From the NCBI GenBank assembly GCA_963573385.1, contig CAUYLG010070519.1, positions 1 through 64,000 of the forward strand: 64,000 bases of DNA, read 5' to 3'. Shown here piece after piece: positions 21,331 to 33,359 of the stretch. Below the pieces are notes generated by a model. That model had not been told where the DNA came from, did no database searches, and saw nothing but the letters and a program-made list of their open reading frames with translations. Source of the stretch: Cacajao melanocephalus. Taxonomy: Eukaryota; Chordata; Mammalia; Primates; Pitheciidae. Position 1 is the first letter of the stretch; each line of letters begins with the position of its first letter. Position numbers and translations under genes: made by a program.

Positions 21331-24169
21331 CTCTAAGAATTAACCCCTGACTGCAGCCACATGAATGTAGTTGGTGACCATCCTCAAGTTGTCAGGACAG
21401 CTCTTGAGTGAAGTAGATTCAGGAGAAATTGGAACAAAAGGAACTCAAGGCAAATGCACCGTCAACCTTTCAGGAATTTACATAGAAATTCTCTTTCTGT
21501 AAATTCTCATAACCAACTGAGAGAAAGTCAGAGAAAAAGGCTGAGCCCTTCCAGTCTCGCAGCTGGGGATTAAGAGCCACAACAATGAGTACATTACTAT
21601 TAATATGTCTCCAAGTGTCCCCGCAGGCTGGTGAACGGGGATGTGCTCATCATGTTAAGTATTACTCTTAATAAAACTTTTCCCCAACTGACCTTCCTTC
21701 CCTCTGAAAGAAAATCATTCCAAAAGCTGAAAGTTTTCACTTGTGAGAAAGGTTTCCAGTTATGTTCCCATATAAAGTTTCCCTTTGCTTATTTCATTTC
21801 ACCCTTTGCTCTGACTTGCTGATGCTTCTCATCTTTCCCAGTTAATATTTGGTTGGAGAACCTATGCACATTTTATTTTCTCAATTTCAAATCATAAGGC
21901 GGGGCTTCCATCCCATTAATCGCTTGGAATTCTTTCTCTAATGCTAACATTTTCCTGCTCTTGAGTTGTCTTGTAGGAGAGCTGAGTCTGGAGTTTCAGG
22001 TGTTCTCTCTTTGCCACTGCATGGAGAGGGTCAGTGGCCTTTCAGGGCCTATTTTCAGACTTCTTTGCATTTGTAGTCCTAATTGTAGACAGGGTAATCA
22101 CAGGTTGATCTATGTCCACCAGGTCTATTTCCACTTCTATGGTGTGTCATTAGACTACTTTTATATAATAACCTATGGCTATTTCACCGATAGTTTATCC
22201 TTTCCCTTCCTCTCATTCAGAGAGGTGCTTGGCTCTATGTTCTTGGTTGAGCAGAAGAAGGAAGCAAGGCACACCATAAACATCCTGACTTTTGTGTACA
22301 AATCCTCAAGCCTGAGAGTGAAAATATGAATGAAAGCATAGAAAAGGCATGTTGAAGAAATATTTTAATGCTTTCCCTAAAAAGAGGATGTTGGGTGGTG
22401 CAGTGGGGATGAAGGAATTTGCATGCTGCTTGTTGACCTCAAAGGATGAAGGCTAGAGGTCCCAGAATAACATTGCCTCCATGATGTCTCTACACAGACA
22501 AGAGCACTGGTGATATCACCACACAGAAACCTCTGTGAAAAGATGACAAATGAACAGAGGTAGAAGTCCCTCCACAATACACTGGAACTACCTAAGATCT
22601 CCAGAACTTTTGCGTGAATCAGAAAGAGAAGCAGAGCAAAATCTCTGATATTAAGTGTCTCCTCCAAGCCCACTGAGATGGGAGCTTCATATTAAAGTTG
22701 AGAAGTAGAAAGTAAAGTCATCTCCATTTACCAGGCACCCATGTTTATGGACCATGGTTCCTTCCACTGTACTAGGTTCCAAACTCATATTTTCCCATGT
22801 GACCTTGGGTATCTTTCAGGACCTCCGAATGCATTTATTTCCTCACTGCTAAAAATAAATCAGCAAAACCTTTTCTGCCTTTTCCACCACTCTATCTCCA
22901 GTGCTTATCAAACAGGTTGATATATAGTATGCATGCATGTGTGTTCTGACCACTATTATGTCGCAAGAAAACAAAATGAATTATTTCATGTAAAACCATT
23001 TTGCACACTCTAAAGCCCTTTACAAATGTAAGGAAGCAGTTTTATCATTCCCTTCTTTTTACTCTCCACTGTTGGTAGTGAAAATTGATTACCTATTAAG
23101 TGCTGAGTGGGAAGGTTAGCCTTAATAATTTCATTTGGCTTGCATACAGAAAGTTCAGATCCTGCCATATCTTGAATAATCATAGGCAGATATTTCAGAT
23201 GCCAGCTCCCTTCTCCTGCCTATTCCAGTTGACAGTGCCAAACCCCTACTACACTATGTTGGATCCAAGATCCTGCGGTGTCAAGTCTGATCAAGAAAAT
23301 GTCAAATTGAAGGAAAGGAAGGTGCCTGTATCTTTCTCCACAGCTCCTGATGATTATGGTGTCCTGTATTAGCAAATATTTATTCTGAAATATAGGTACA
23401 TTAGCTGATTATAGCACCGTGTTATTGTGGGTCTTCTTAGTGATTTTCCTGATAGCAGTCACGTGTTTCCAAATACAAAAGGCATATATGTGGCAAAAAG
23501 GGGTAGCAAAAGATATTAGGGGTATGCCATTTGCCATGGTCATCATGCTTATATTCTTTTGCCACATACAACTTGGGCTATAATTGGATGGTGCTTGGTA
23601 TGGGGATGTCAAATGAAGAATTAAATTAAAATAGAATATTCTCAGTTTGATATAGTATAATGTCTAGAAACAATAAAAGAGTTGGAAAAGACTCCTATGC
23701 ATAGTTGATCTAGTCCTTTTTTTCTACAGGTCAGCATGATCTAGGGTAGATAGTTTTATTTAAAGATATGCTAGAGTTAAAATGTTAACTCCTCACCTAC
23801 CAGTTCACTTTGAAGTTTAAAGTTAATCAAATATCATTTTAGCATGCACTTTGTATTAGAAAATCACTGAGTTTTTTGATGTATCATTGTAAGGGCAATA
23901 CTGAAATAAATCAAACAGGATTTCCAAAGTCCGATTGAGAAGAGATTGCATGTAAGCACAAACACACTGACACAGACACACATGCACAGTCCACAACAAG
24001 GAAATATACTCGGTGGTGAATATAACAGTCTTTAGGTTATGAAACACAAAGGCTATAGAATGACAGGAAGGAAAATTTTACTGAGGGCTGGAAGCAGGGA
24101 ATAATGAAGACAAATCTTAGGCAATAAAAATGGAGTGCCCACATTTCACCGAGAAGATTGAAGAAGCTA
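21331..24169. other. Mostly single-copy DNA, no gene recognised
   Basis: No confident repeat over 2.8 kb. A weak MIR-like patch (tgtgaccttgggtatctttc at about 22799) is present. The part 21580-21960 is non-repetitive with TAAT-rich words. Frames at 21961-22329 (+, 122 codons) and 22377-22673 (-, 98 codons) show no domain or codon pattern that I can support. Confidence 0.4.
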
Positions 24170-24385
24170 ATATTTATTGAGCATCAATTGGGTACAGAGC
24201 CTGTGATAAAGATATGTATGTTATGTCACCAAGAAAAACCTGCAACTACCAACAACGTTGATATTAAGTAAGGTAACTGAGGCTCAGAGAAGTTACCTGA
24301 TTTACTCAAAATGACTCAACTAAGTAGCAGAGGCCAAGCTCAAACCATGCGTGTCTACCCTAAAGTTCAAGTTCGTAAGTCTGAC
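24170..24385 (-). repeat. MIR SINE
   Basis: Reverse MIR: taatatttattgagcatcaa at the 3' tail, then gtaactgaggctcagagaag, actcaactaagtagcagagg and caagctcaaaccatgcgtgt. Nearly full length. Confidence 0.85.
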
Positions 24386-25146
24386 ACAGCACCCAGAAGA
24401 GCTTGATATTAAAAATGGCCAAATTATTGTACTAGATGAAATTTTTAAAATCTAAGGACGAATGCTAATGTATGCGAGTGTGTGTATGTGTGTGAATAAA
24501 GTCAACCTTAAAAAACATCTTGACTGTAACAATTCTGGATGCTCAGAATTTGGGAGAAAGAAGCCATTGTTAGATGCGCTGTCAATCTTTCACTTAGGCT
24601 TATTTCTCACTTCACTTCTACTGGGATTTTCACCTTCGAACAGCATGATTTCAACATGCTGGAAGGTGCCATCTAAGGATGAGCAACAGAAGCACCCATT
24701 GCAATGCTATATTTGCATGAGGGCTTTCATTGAGGCCCATGCAAATCCACTCCTGACAATTGGGGTCATGTAAAGTCTCGGTGTGTTCAACCTTGATTCT
24801 GTGAAGAAGCTTAGCCCAACCTCCAATAACTCAGGGAACTCAATGCTAATTAGGCTCCATTGGTAACTTTAGGTTGGAAAGATTCTAACCTCGGTGGAAA
24901 AAAGCCCAAGGGAGACAAAGGGCATTCCAGGTAGGTTAATGCAGGAAACGAACAGATAGGGCAAGGACAGGCTGGGCCATACCATGCTCTGCCTCACATA
25001 GGAAGAGCAGTGCCATGAAATGTCTAGACTGGAATGTCACCCTGAAACATGAGGACTTCGGCAAAGGACTGTCTGCAGCATGAATATTGAAGTCACCAAG
25101 GATGATGGCATGTGAGGAAACACATAAGGAAATATGAGTGATATCA
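24386..25146. other. No firm feature
   Basis: Single-copy-like. The piece near 24920-24990 faintly recalls reverse L2 but is too weak to call. Confidence 0.4.
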
Positions 25147-25200
25147 CTTTTGGAAAGTAATTTTCAATACAGAAAACTGTGTCAATTACTTTCCAAAAAG
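25147..25200. repeat. Inverted repeat, 16-bp stem
   Basis: Arms cttttggaaagtaatt (25147-25162) and aattactttccaaaaag (25184-25200) are complementary with one bulged base, around a 21-base loop. It resembles a miniature inverted-repeat element or a hairpin precursor, but no terminal TA duplication is obvious. Confidence 0.85.
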
Positions 25201-25335
25201 TTGGCTCATTCATTTATACATTCAAATAAGCATTTATGGAGCATCTATCTTGTGCCAGGAGCTATATGGAACTTGAAGAGTATGAAAACAAATAAAAGAA
25301 AATTTTTGTCCTTAAAAAACTTAGAATGTTGGTGT
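25201..25335 (-). repeat. L2 LINE 3'-end fragment
   Basis: Reverse L2 tail: ttcatttatacattcaaata, agcatttatggagcatctat, cttgtgccaggagctatatg, then a weak match to the segment before the L2 terminus. Short and diverged. MIR shares this tail, but the continuation fits L2 better. Confidence 0.55.
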
Positions 25336-25616
25336 GGTAACTAACAATCTCGTTGATGATGGTTTTGAGCTGTTCAAGACAGGAAGCAGAGAACCAATTA
25401 GGATATGATGAGGGAGTAAATCAACAGACTATAGATAGATGAAGAGGGAAGGATAGATTTTAAAATATATACTTAGGAGATGAAAATCATCAATACTTGG
25501 TAATATATTGGATATGAAAGATGATTTTTAAAAAAGAGTAAAATGTTTCTTTCACAGATTTCTAGCTTGAAGAAAAAAACAAGGGATAATATAAATCTCA
25601 GGAATCCATCCATTTG
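25336..25616. other. No recognised feature
   Basis: AT-rich, unassigned. Confidence 0.4.
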
Positions 25617-25795
25617 ACAAATATTTATTGAGTACTTCTTAAATGTCCAGTATATTAGCATCTTTTATCTAATTGAATCTATAATAATTGAAGTGAACAT
25701 TTTTCAGAGATTTAGACATTGAAAAGAAACATAAGACAAAATGTAGTCCAACCATTCCAAATAAATTATGAAAACGTAGGCTCAAATAATTCTAA
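25617..25795 (-). repeat. MIR SINE (first of two adjacent)
   Basis: Reverse MIR tail gacaaatatttattgagtac, followed by catcttttatctaattgaat and the eroded gaggaaactgaggctc-equivalent at about 25765-25795 (aaaacgtaggctcaaataat). Confidence 0.55.
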
Positions 25796-25799
25796 CATT

Positions 25800-25990
25800 A
25801 AAAAACCACTAAGTGCCAACCACCATATGCTTTATAACTAATCCTCAGGACAGTGACTTTCAGCATTCCCATTCACAAATGAAGAAACCGGAGCTTACAG
25901 GAATTAAGTGTCTTATCCACAGACTTACGCTATTAAGTGGTAGAGGTCAGATTCAAACCCAGACCTGCCTGACCCCAAATGCCACGCACG
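25800..25990 (-). repeat. MIR SINE (second of two adjacent)
   Basis: Reverse MIR: aaccaccatatgctttataa, cccattcacaaatgaagaaa, gaattaagtgtcttatccac and taagtggtagaggtcagatt. Clear core and 5' half. Confidence 0.85.
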
Positions 25991-28188
25991 TCTCAAAAAG
26001 TTCTCAAAAAGTCTTACTGCCTCCAAAGACAATGAGGTGGCACCTCAAGGTTGTATAGTAAGCAACAGTTTGAACTCGAACTTCATTTCAACTCCCTTTT
26101 TTAGCTGGTCCTCAATATAATATCCTAATAACCTGTGTTATGTTTTAGTTTGGTTCTATTAATTTTGAGGACATGTGATCCATGGAAAATATTTTCCTCT
26201 CCAAAATTGTGTTGTATAACAAAATAGGTGCTGTCTAGGTGCTGTGCTAGACCGTGTACCCAGTACTGGCTCACAAGAGCCAATTGTGTGCACTTCATCC
26301 CCAACTCTGCATTCAGGGATGACAAGCTGGTAGCTTGAAATCAACCATGATGTGAATATCTACAATCCAAGCTAGTACTTGGGGCTTCTATGTGTTTGTC
26401 TTGGGAAAAGGGGTTGTTAAACATTTACTAAAATACCACTGATGTTTAAATGTTTATAGGTATGCATTTGTTACACAAGTCAGTTGAGGACTTCAAAATC
26501 ACTTCCTTCATGTGAGTGAATTGAGATTTGGCTTAATATAAAATGTTTTTATCACCTTTAGTATGGCCTGTTGGGTAAGTAGAAAACAATATTGTCATCA
26601 TCAGATGCTTATACACAATGGAATTAAACCCACTTACATTCTATTTTAAAATATATTGACTTATCCCAGGATTATTTTTTAGCCCATATTTCTCTCTACA
26701 ATCACTTTTGTAAATTTTAAGTTTCTAAATCACAGCATGTTTGGGGGCTACCTTTCTTTTAGTAGATTTATGAAGTTTGGGGAGAGGAATCTGCAGTTAC
26801 TTGTTCACAATGAGATTCCAAGATCTCCCCTTAACATTGACCAAACCAGCCGCTCAAAGAAGTATATATACAATTGCCATTATATATTGCTATTACATAT
26901 GATCATGCGGTCAGTATCATTTCTCAACTACTGCCAAGATGAAATGATTAAATGGCTTTTTGAGCAAAACTACTCAAAGAAAGCAGAGATGCTGTACCTG
27001 GTATCACATAGTTCATTGCTGGTGGATACATCGTAACAGGGAAATTCTCTTTCAACTCAACCAATGCTATAGTCAAAAGAGATTTGCCATACTTCAAGAT
27101 GGAGAAGTGAACAATAATTATTCCTTTCATTGGAAAAAATGAAATGTGCATTTTTATAAACTATGTAGGCACACGTTAGCTCAGAATGGTGGATTCAAGG
27201 AAAGCATAAATATTAATTTGTAATATTTTGAAAGGGACATGTTTATGGCAATGGGATGATTACTTACTGGTAATTGTTTCATAATAATGTTAGTACTTTA
27301 TGTACAATCTCAAAAACAAATAACCCGTGGAGCTTGGCACTGCAATATCATCATCAGCCCTTCAAAAGCAAATCTTTCCTTGAAGACAAATACCTTAAAG
27401 AAAATTAAATGAGAATTTGCAAAGAGTCCTGAATCCCACAGGTACTGGCTCTCTATAGATAAGCAGGTATCCAAAGAAGGCTGGTCCTTGCTGGAATTAC
27501 CATAAACAAGCACATTTTGGACTAAAATCCCAGCCAAACTCTGGCTGCTGAAAACTGCTATTGGTTTCTCAAGCCTTCCAGGAAAAAAAAGAGAAAGTTA
27601 GAATAACGGAAAAATCCTGTGGTTTGAGGGCAGTTTTGTAAAACCTATAGGATTTTTAAATTGGGAATTTCAAAGCTACATTTTCCAATCTCTGCAAGTC
27701 ATTCATGGATGCAGGTTATTTTTTTTATTATTATTCAAGAAAGTAGAAGTACAGCTGTTAAAACAATAAATATTCTCTTTCAGAAAATACCACATTGACT
27801 GAATTAGAGGTGCCCTAGAAAAGAGCCCACAGCCTGCCACCTTGCTTTGGCAAGGACGGGGGTCATGAATCACAGATACAGGACACATGGACATGAAAGA
27901 AAGAAAACTGGATTTTTGTCAGATGTTGCCAATTTCCTATACCTTGCTTTAAAGAAGATATATATGACAACTTGAGAGCGACAACTTGCAGGCTCCCTTC
28001 CCATTCTTTCTATGTCACTTGTATGTAGATCCCACAAATATGTGTTTATTATGCATTAGCCCAACACCCTTCCTATTGACTAGAGCTACTACCATGTGGT
28101 TCTCCTTAATCACTGAATTCCAATGCTGTCTTTTCCAGGTTCACCCTTTTCATTTCAGCACATACCGGGCACTCAAATTCACTGCTTT
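25991..28188. other. No recognised feature
   Basis: About 2.2 kb of AT-rich, apparently single-copy DNA. Short ORFs only. A local near-repeat aggtgctgtctaggtgctgt lies at about 26227-26246. No gene or RNA recognised. Confidence 0.4.
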
Positions 28189-28570
28189 TCTGTCTTAGCC
28201 CAGACTGCCATAACAAAGTGCCACAGACTGGGTGGCTTAAAGAACAAAAAATTATTTTCTCACCATTCTGGAGGCTGGAAGTACAAAATCAAGGTACTTG
28301 CAGAATATGTTTCTGCTGGGGCTTCTTTCTTCTCTTGCAGATGGCAGCCTCTTCCTTGTGTTCCCACATGACTTTCCCCCGTGCAAGCACGTTCCTGATC
28401 TATCTCCCTCTTCTTATAAAGACACCAGCCCTATTGGATTGGGGCCCCATGCTTATGACCTCATTTAACCTTAATCACCTACCTAAAGGCCCTGTCTCCA
28501 AATACAATCACATTGAGGGTTGAGGCTTCAACGTATGAATTTTGACAGGGATATAATTCTGTCCTTCATA
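28189..28570 (-). mobile_element. MLT1-type MaLR solo LTR
   Basis: Reverse MLT1: cagactgccataacaaagtg, ccacagactgggtggcttaa, tctggaggctggaagtacaa, tataaagacaccagccctat, ctccaaatacaatcacattg and the end gacagggatataattctgtc. Length of about 380 bp fits a full solo LTR. Confidence 0.9.
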
Positions 28571-28598
28571 CTCCTTTCTTTCACTACAGAGGCAGTGG

Positions 28599-28851
28599 AA
28601 AAAATAAGAATACATATATATGTGAGCTATATGTGTATGTGTATAATATATACATATATGTATATATGCATATATGTATATATGTATATTTATATATATG
28701 TATATATTATACACATACACATATATCTCACAGTGATAAATGGCATAAAGTCTTGTGAAAAAATAAGAATACAGATGATAGATCGATGATACATACATAG
28801 TATACACACACACACACACACACACATCTCACAGTGATAAATGGCATAAAA
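28599..28851. repeat. Duplicated AT/TG/CA microsatellite block
   Basis: Two copies of a module: aaaaaataagaataca (28599-28614, again 28758-28773), then a variable simple repeat, then atctcacagtgataaatggc and following bases (28725-28750, again 28826-28850). The unique ends are identical or nearly so, whereas the repeat cores differ (AT/TG-rich in copy 1, CA in copy 2). Confidence 0.93.
28628..28725. repeat. AT-rich palindrome with 32-bp perfect arms
   Basis: The left arm 28628-28659 (starting tatatgtgtatgtgtataat) is the exact reverse complement of 28694-28725. The 34-base centre is itself an AT/GC-poor alternating sequence that can pair further. Long AT-rich palindromes of this type can extrude as cruciforms. 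Confidence 0.9.
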
Positions 28852-29024
28852 GCCTGGGAAAAGACCAGGATTTAAACAGAGGAGCCTTCAGATTTACCCC
28901 CCACTTGCCCAGCCATACCTTAATTCCTTATAATGCCTAGTGATGTCCAGTGATGCTCAGCAGTACAGATTGCGTTAGCTCACTGAGACCCAGTTTTCTT
29001 ACTTATAAAAAGAGAATCAGTTAA
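28852..29024 (+). repeat. Possible MIR fragment
   Basis: The text tcactgagacccagttttct, tacttataaaaagagaatca matches the forward MIR segment that reads as the tail of the core. The left part is eroded. Low certainty. Confidence 0.35.
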
Positions 29025-29885
29025 GTCATTTATTCAATAAATCTTTATTGAGCACCTACTATTACACACAGCAATTCTTCCATCTCTATACTCCCTTTCC
29101 ACCCTACAGCACCTCCTTGAGCTTCTGTTTCAGCTGGGGAGACAGAAATAAACAAAGTATGTTGGATGGTGCTAAATACCACATAGAGAAGTGAACTAGA
29201 GGAGGTGAAGAGCAGGAAGGGGTAAATTTTAAATAAGGTGGCCAAAGGGGGTCTCACTAAGAAGGAAGCATTAGAGGAAAGGCTTCTTAGAGATGAGAGA
29301 GCATCGCATGGTCATGGAGAAAAGCACTGGAACTGAGTCCCTGGTGTATTTCAGAAGGAGCTACAAGGCAGTGCAGTGGCTGGAGAAGAGTGGGCCTGAC
29401 AGAGTAACAGGACATGATATCAGAGAGGCAAATCATGGGTATGTTTTATGAAGTGGGAGCATATGTACAGGACTTTTAGCTCATGATAAGAAGTATGCAT
29501 TTTACTTTGAAATGAGAAGTCATGAGAGGGTTTGAACGGACTCTGCTTTACTGAGAATAAATTTGGGAGAGGTTGTTACAAGGTAGAAGTGAGGATAACA
29601 GTCAAGAAGCCATTCTGACAGTCTAGGACCAGAGAGTGGAGGTGGAGGTGGTTGGCTCTGGATGGATTTTGAAGGTAAAGCCAACAAGATTTTGCTGATG
29701 GATTGGCTGTGAGAGTATGAGAGACAAAGCCCAAATAGGATACAAAGAGAAAAGTGAAGGGAAAAATGGAGGAAATGGAGTTATCATTTTTTTCTGAGAT
29801 AGGGAAGAATAAAAAGAAGATAAGGAGTTAGGTAATCTGAGGTACCCATTAGACATCCTAGTGGAGAAGTGGAAGAAATACAACA
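29025..29885 (-). repeat. Long L2 LINE copy
   Basis: Reverse L2 from the 3' tail (atttattcaataaatcttta, ttgagcacctactattacac) through tagaggaaaggcttcttaga, ggatggattttgaaggtaaa and tttgctgatggattggctgt to acccattagacatcctagtg. About 860 bp in consistent order. Confidence 0.88.
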
Positions 29886-29923
29886 TCCCCTTCGTGGAGT
29901 TGTTATAAGAATTATCTGAATCA

Positions 29924-30215
29924 GGCCAGGCACCCTGGCTCATGCCTGTAACCCCAGCAATTTGGGAGGCCATGGTGGGCAGATCACCTGAGGTCAGGAG
30001 TTCAAGACCAGCCTGGCCAACATGGCGAAACCCCAACTCTACTAAAAAATACAAACATTAGCCAAGCATGGTGGCGGGTGCATGTAATTCTCAGCTACCC
30101 AGGAGGCTAAGGCAGGGAGAATTGCTTGAACCCAGGAGGCAGAGGTTGCAGTGAGCTGAGATCATGCCCCTGCACTCCAGCCTGGGCGACACAGCAAGAC
30201 TCCAGCTCAAAAAAT
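29924..30215 (+). mobile_element. Alu, full length
   Basis: Forward Alu from ggccaggcaccctggctcat to cctgggcgacacagcaagac plus an A-rich tail that reads aaaaaattataataataatt. The flanks aattatctgaatca and taattgaatca form an imperfect target duplication. It sits directly between an L2 and a MIR. Confidence 0.97.
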
Positions 30216-30239
30216 TATAATAATAATTGAATCAAGAGA

Positions 30240-30440
30240 CTGACGTTAGCTAACACTCAGTATTAGCTGTATCAAGTACTGCTCTAAACACTTTATCTGT
30301 GCATCTCATTTACTTCTCATGACAATCCAGTGAGAAATATTATTTTTGTCCCTATCTTCTTGATAAGAAAACTGAAGTAATTTGCCCAAAGCCATCAGGA
30401 AGCTGACAAGGCCCATGACCTTGACACTAGACTCTCCTCT
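30240..30440 (-). repeat. MIR SINE
   Basis: Reverse MIR: gttagctaacactcagtatt, tactgctctaaacactttat, gataagaaaactgaagtaat, tttgcccaaagccatcagga. Good order, moderately diverged. Confidence 0.85.
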
Positions 30441-30645
30441 TTTTCCTGGATAACTTGAAATACGCCAAAGTCATTGTGGTAAAATGTCAAAGCAAAAAAC
30501 CTGTGCTGTCAGCAGGTTAACTCTTTACTCAGATCCTTTTGACTGACGGTTCATGCTGTCCTTTGTGACATCTGTATTTTCATGGAACAGGAAGCCCAAT
30601 ATGGTTTCCACCCATCTGCAGAGACAAAGCTGGAGGTAACGCACT

Positions 30646-31012
30646 TCGTCCATTTTGTGTTGCTACAACAGATACCTGCGGCTGGGTCATTTATAAAGAA
30701 CTGAGACTTATTGCTTACGGTTCTTTATATGGAGAGATCCAAGGTAGAGAGGCCCACATCCGTCAAGGGCCTTCTTGTACGTCATTCCACTGTGGAAGGT
30801 GGAAGGGCGAGATAGTGTGCAAGAGAGGGCCAAGCTTGCTTTTATAACAAGCCCACTCTCAAGATAAAGAACCCACTCCCAAAATAATGACATTAATCCA
30901 TTCATGAGGGCAGAGGCCTTATAACCCATCAATCACCTCTCAATAGGCCCCAACACTGTTGCATTTGAGTTTTCAATGCGTGAACTTTAGGAGACACATT
31001 CAAACCATAGCA
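30646..31012 (-). mobile_element. MaLR-family solo LTR (MLT1/MST-like)
   Basis: Reverse LTR: gtccattttgtgttgctaca, ggctgggtcatttataaaga, tgcttttataacaagcccac, attaatccattcatgagggc, and the end acacattcaaaccatagca. About 370 bp with no internal region beside it. Subfamily uncertain. Confidence 0.85.
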
Positions 31013-32874
31013 TCCAGCTTCTGCTAGTTCAATTTTAAATCAAAACATGTATATTAAAAAAGCAGAAAAGCAAAAAACAGAGAGTGTAAGAACATGACAG
31101 CAGGAGAATACAGGCCACCACCATGAAGGCACAAATCTGCAGGGTCCTAGAAAATCACCCAAGTGTCTCCTGTGAGAGCATGCCTTTAAGTCTTGGATGG
31201 GAATTAACAAACATGCCCAGGACTCTTGAGGGAGAACACTGTGCTCTCCTTCCCATGCTTCTAGGAGGAGACTGACAGGATGTGAGGGGTAGCAGGGGTC
31301 ATTCATCCTTGTCAGCATGAGAGTTCCTTCCCATCCTTCATTTTTTCACAGTAAGACTCACGCACACTTACACGTTCTCATGAGTCAGGGTAGAGAGAGG
31401 AGGTGAGGCATCTGGATTTAGAATCCTCAAACAGCAAAGCAATTCTGACTCTTTCTCAAAACACACCACATCCTCACACCCCCACCTCACGAGGCAACAG
31501 CTACATTTGTGTATGTTTCAGTCATTACAGTGCAGCAAGGACTTTTACATGCAGTTCATCTGCAGCCAAAAAGAACCTCTGGGACACAAAGATTCTAATA
31601 TCTGAAGATAAAGGCAAAGAGAGAAGAGAGGACCCTTCCCCAGGTGTAGACACAAGGTTAGGAAGCTTCTGAGTCACATTAGCCAGCTCCTGGAAGGATG
31701 TCATCTAAAGAGCCCCTCCCAACCCCACCCCTGGTTCCACATTAAATGCCATCTTTCCCAACAAAGAGTTTCCATCGAGTGAGGCTCTCTGAAGAAATGT
31801 GCCTCTAATCATCAGACAAGAAGCTTGGCAGACAAAGGCGTGGCCACTGAATCCGCTAGTAAAGGAGAATATCCAATCATTGAAAGAAGATTTTAAAAAC
31901 TCACAAGAGCCTTTAGCTGCTTCCTCGCAGCTGGTACTCAAGCAGCCAGGAGCTTTTTCAGGTCACCTGGGCAACATCCTGCGGGAACCCGGGCACTGCC
32001 CTTTGCCCACTCTCCCATGAGTCACCAATCCCTGGGGAAGTGTCCTTCATTAGCCTGTCCCATGGCTTAATCTTTGCACCAAATAGCGGCCTCTATCATT
32101 TGCAGAATGCAGCATGCAAGAGAAGTTGAATCTGGCATAAGACCTGGACCCACTGGATAACCTTGGAGCTGAGTCTTTCTTCCCCTAGTCCTTCAGCTCA
32201 AAGAGAGGCTGCAATGAGAACTAGAAATGACATTTGAGCTTAAGCCTTTCCCAGGGAAATAAATCACTGTGAAAAGATATACTTGGAAACCCGACTTGGC
32301 CTTTTTCTTTTTTTACTTGAATATCCCTTCAGAGGTATAGAAGAAAGTTCGGATCGCAAAAGCTGCACTTAGAAAGCATTAACTCAGAGGCCAGATTCAA
32401 AGAGAAGAAAAAATTTGCAGTTAAGGATTAAGCCACTAGGAACTGGAATAAGAACCTGGCCTTGGGTAGGATCTTCTCTGCAAAGGTCCAGGTTAGTTCT
32501 TAATACAACAGTGTATGACACCACTCAAGCTGGGACTCCTAACAGATGGCTCAGTGTCTTCCAGGGTGGCCTGGGAACCTACTATGGTATTAATGTTTAT
32601 GAATAAAAAAATGACCCTGCTTTGGTTTCTAGCATGAATCACCAAGGACACTTCCTTAAAATTTCTTCTTTTGGTATGACAGCTTTTTGTTTCAGAAAAA
32701 AAAAAAAAGATGAAGATTTGCATGAAGCAGAAGCCAAGAGAATGTAATGGACTGTATTTCTCATCACTGTTATTTGTTTGCTGGTGGTGGGGAGGGCATT
32801 TTGAAGCACAGATAATAGGGGTTTGGTTTTGGTACCCCAGAAAATATTCTATAACAAAAATGTGAGTGGAAATA
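31013..32874. other. No recognised feature
   Basis: About 1.9 kb, apparently single copy, slightly more GC-rich than neighbours around 31400-32200. An A-run occurs at 32697-32709. Frames up to 147 codons (32493-32936, minus) run into transposon DNA and show no domain. Confidence 0.4.
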
Positions 32875-33359
32875 TAGTTGAGTCTTGAATGATGTTTGTG
32901 GGGGCACCAACCACCCATGCCCTGGAAAATCTGCAAGCAACTTTTGACTCTCCGAAAACTTAACTACTGATAGCTTACTATTGACCAGAAGCCTTACTGA
33001 TAACATAAACGATTAATACATACATTGTATGTTATATATATTATAGACTGTATTCTTAAAGTAAGCTAGAGAAAAGTTATTAGAAAATCATAAGGAAGAG
33101 AAAATATATTTACTATTCATTGACAGGAAGTAGATCATCATAAAGATCTTTATTTTCATGGTCCTTGTGTTGAGCAGACTGAGGAAGAGGAGGGGTTGGT
33201 TTGCTGTCTCAGGGTGGCAGCAGCAGAAGAGGTGAGGGATGTAGGAGAGGTGGGCGAGACAGGCACGCTTCATGTAACTTTTATTGAAAAACATCTGCAT
33301 ATAAAATAGTGGACCCATGCAGTTCAAATCTTTGCTTTGTGTTGAGCAAAGGTTAACTG
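32875..33359 (-). mobile_element. Tigger-type (TcMar) non-autonomous DNA transposon
   Basis: Reverse sense of a common Tigger-related element: tagttgagtcttgaatgatg at the left, agaaaagttattagaaaatc, gcttcatgtaacttttattg, and ggacccatgcagttcaaatc near the right end, closing gttaactg. The ends are imperfect inverted repeats, and TA lies on both sides (32873-32874 and 33360-33361), as expected for TcMar insertion. Length 485 bp. No transposase. Confidence 0.85.

Noticed and set aside
28508..28825. About 100-codon open frames on both strands rich in Y, I, V, H
   Set aside because: Translation of AT/TG/CA microsatellite, not a gene.
29623..30054. 143-codon minus-strand open frame
   Set aside because: Spans an Alu and L2 sequence. 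No host protein domain.
29924..30215. tRNA-like B-box (gttcaagacc) as an RNA gene
   Set aside because: It is the internal Pol III promoter remnant of an Alu, not a tRNA.
32493..32936. 147-codon minus-strand open frame
   Set aside because: Runs through an A-run and into a Tigger-type element. Low-complexity peptide and no domain.
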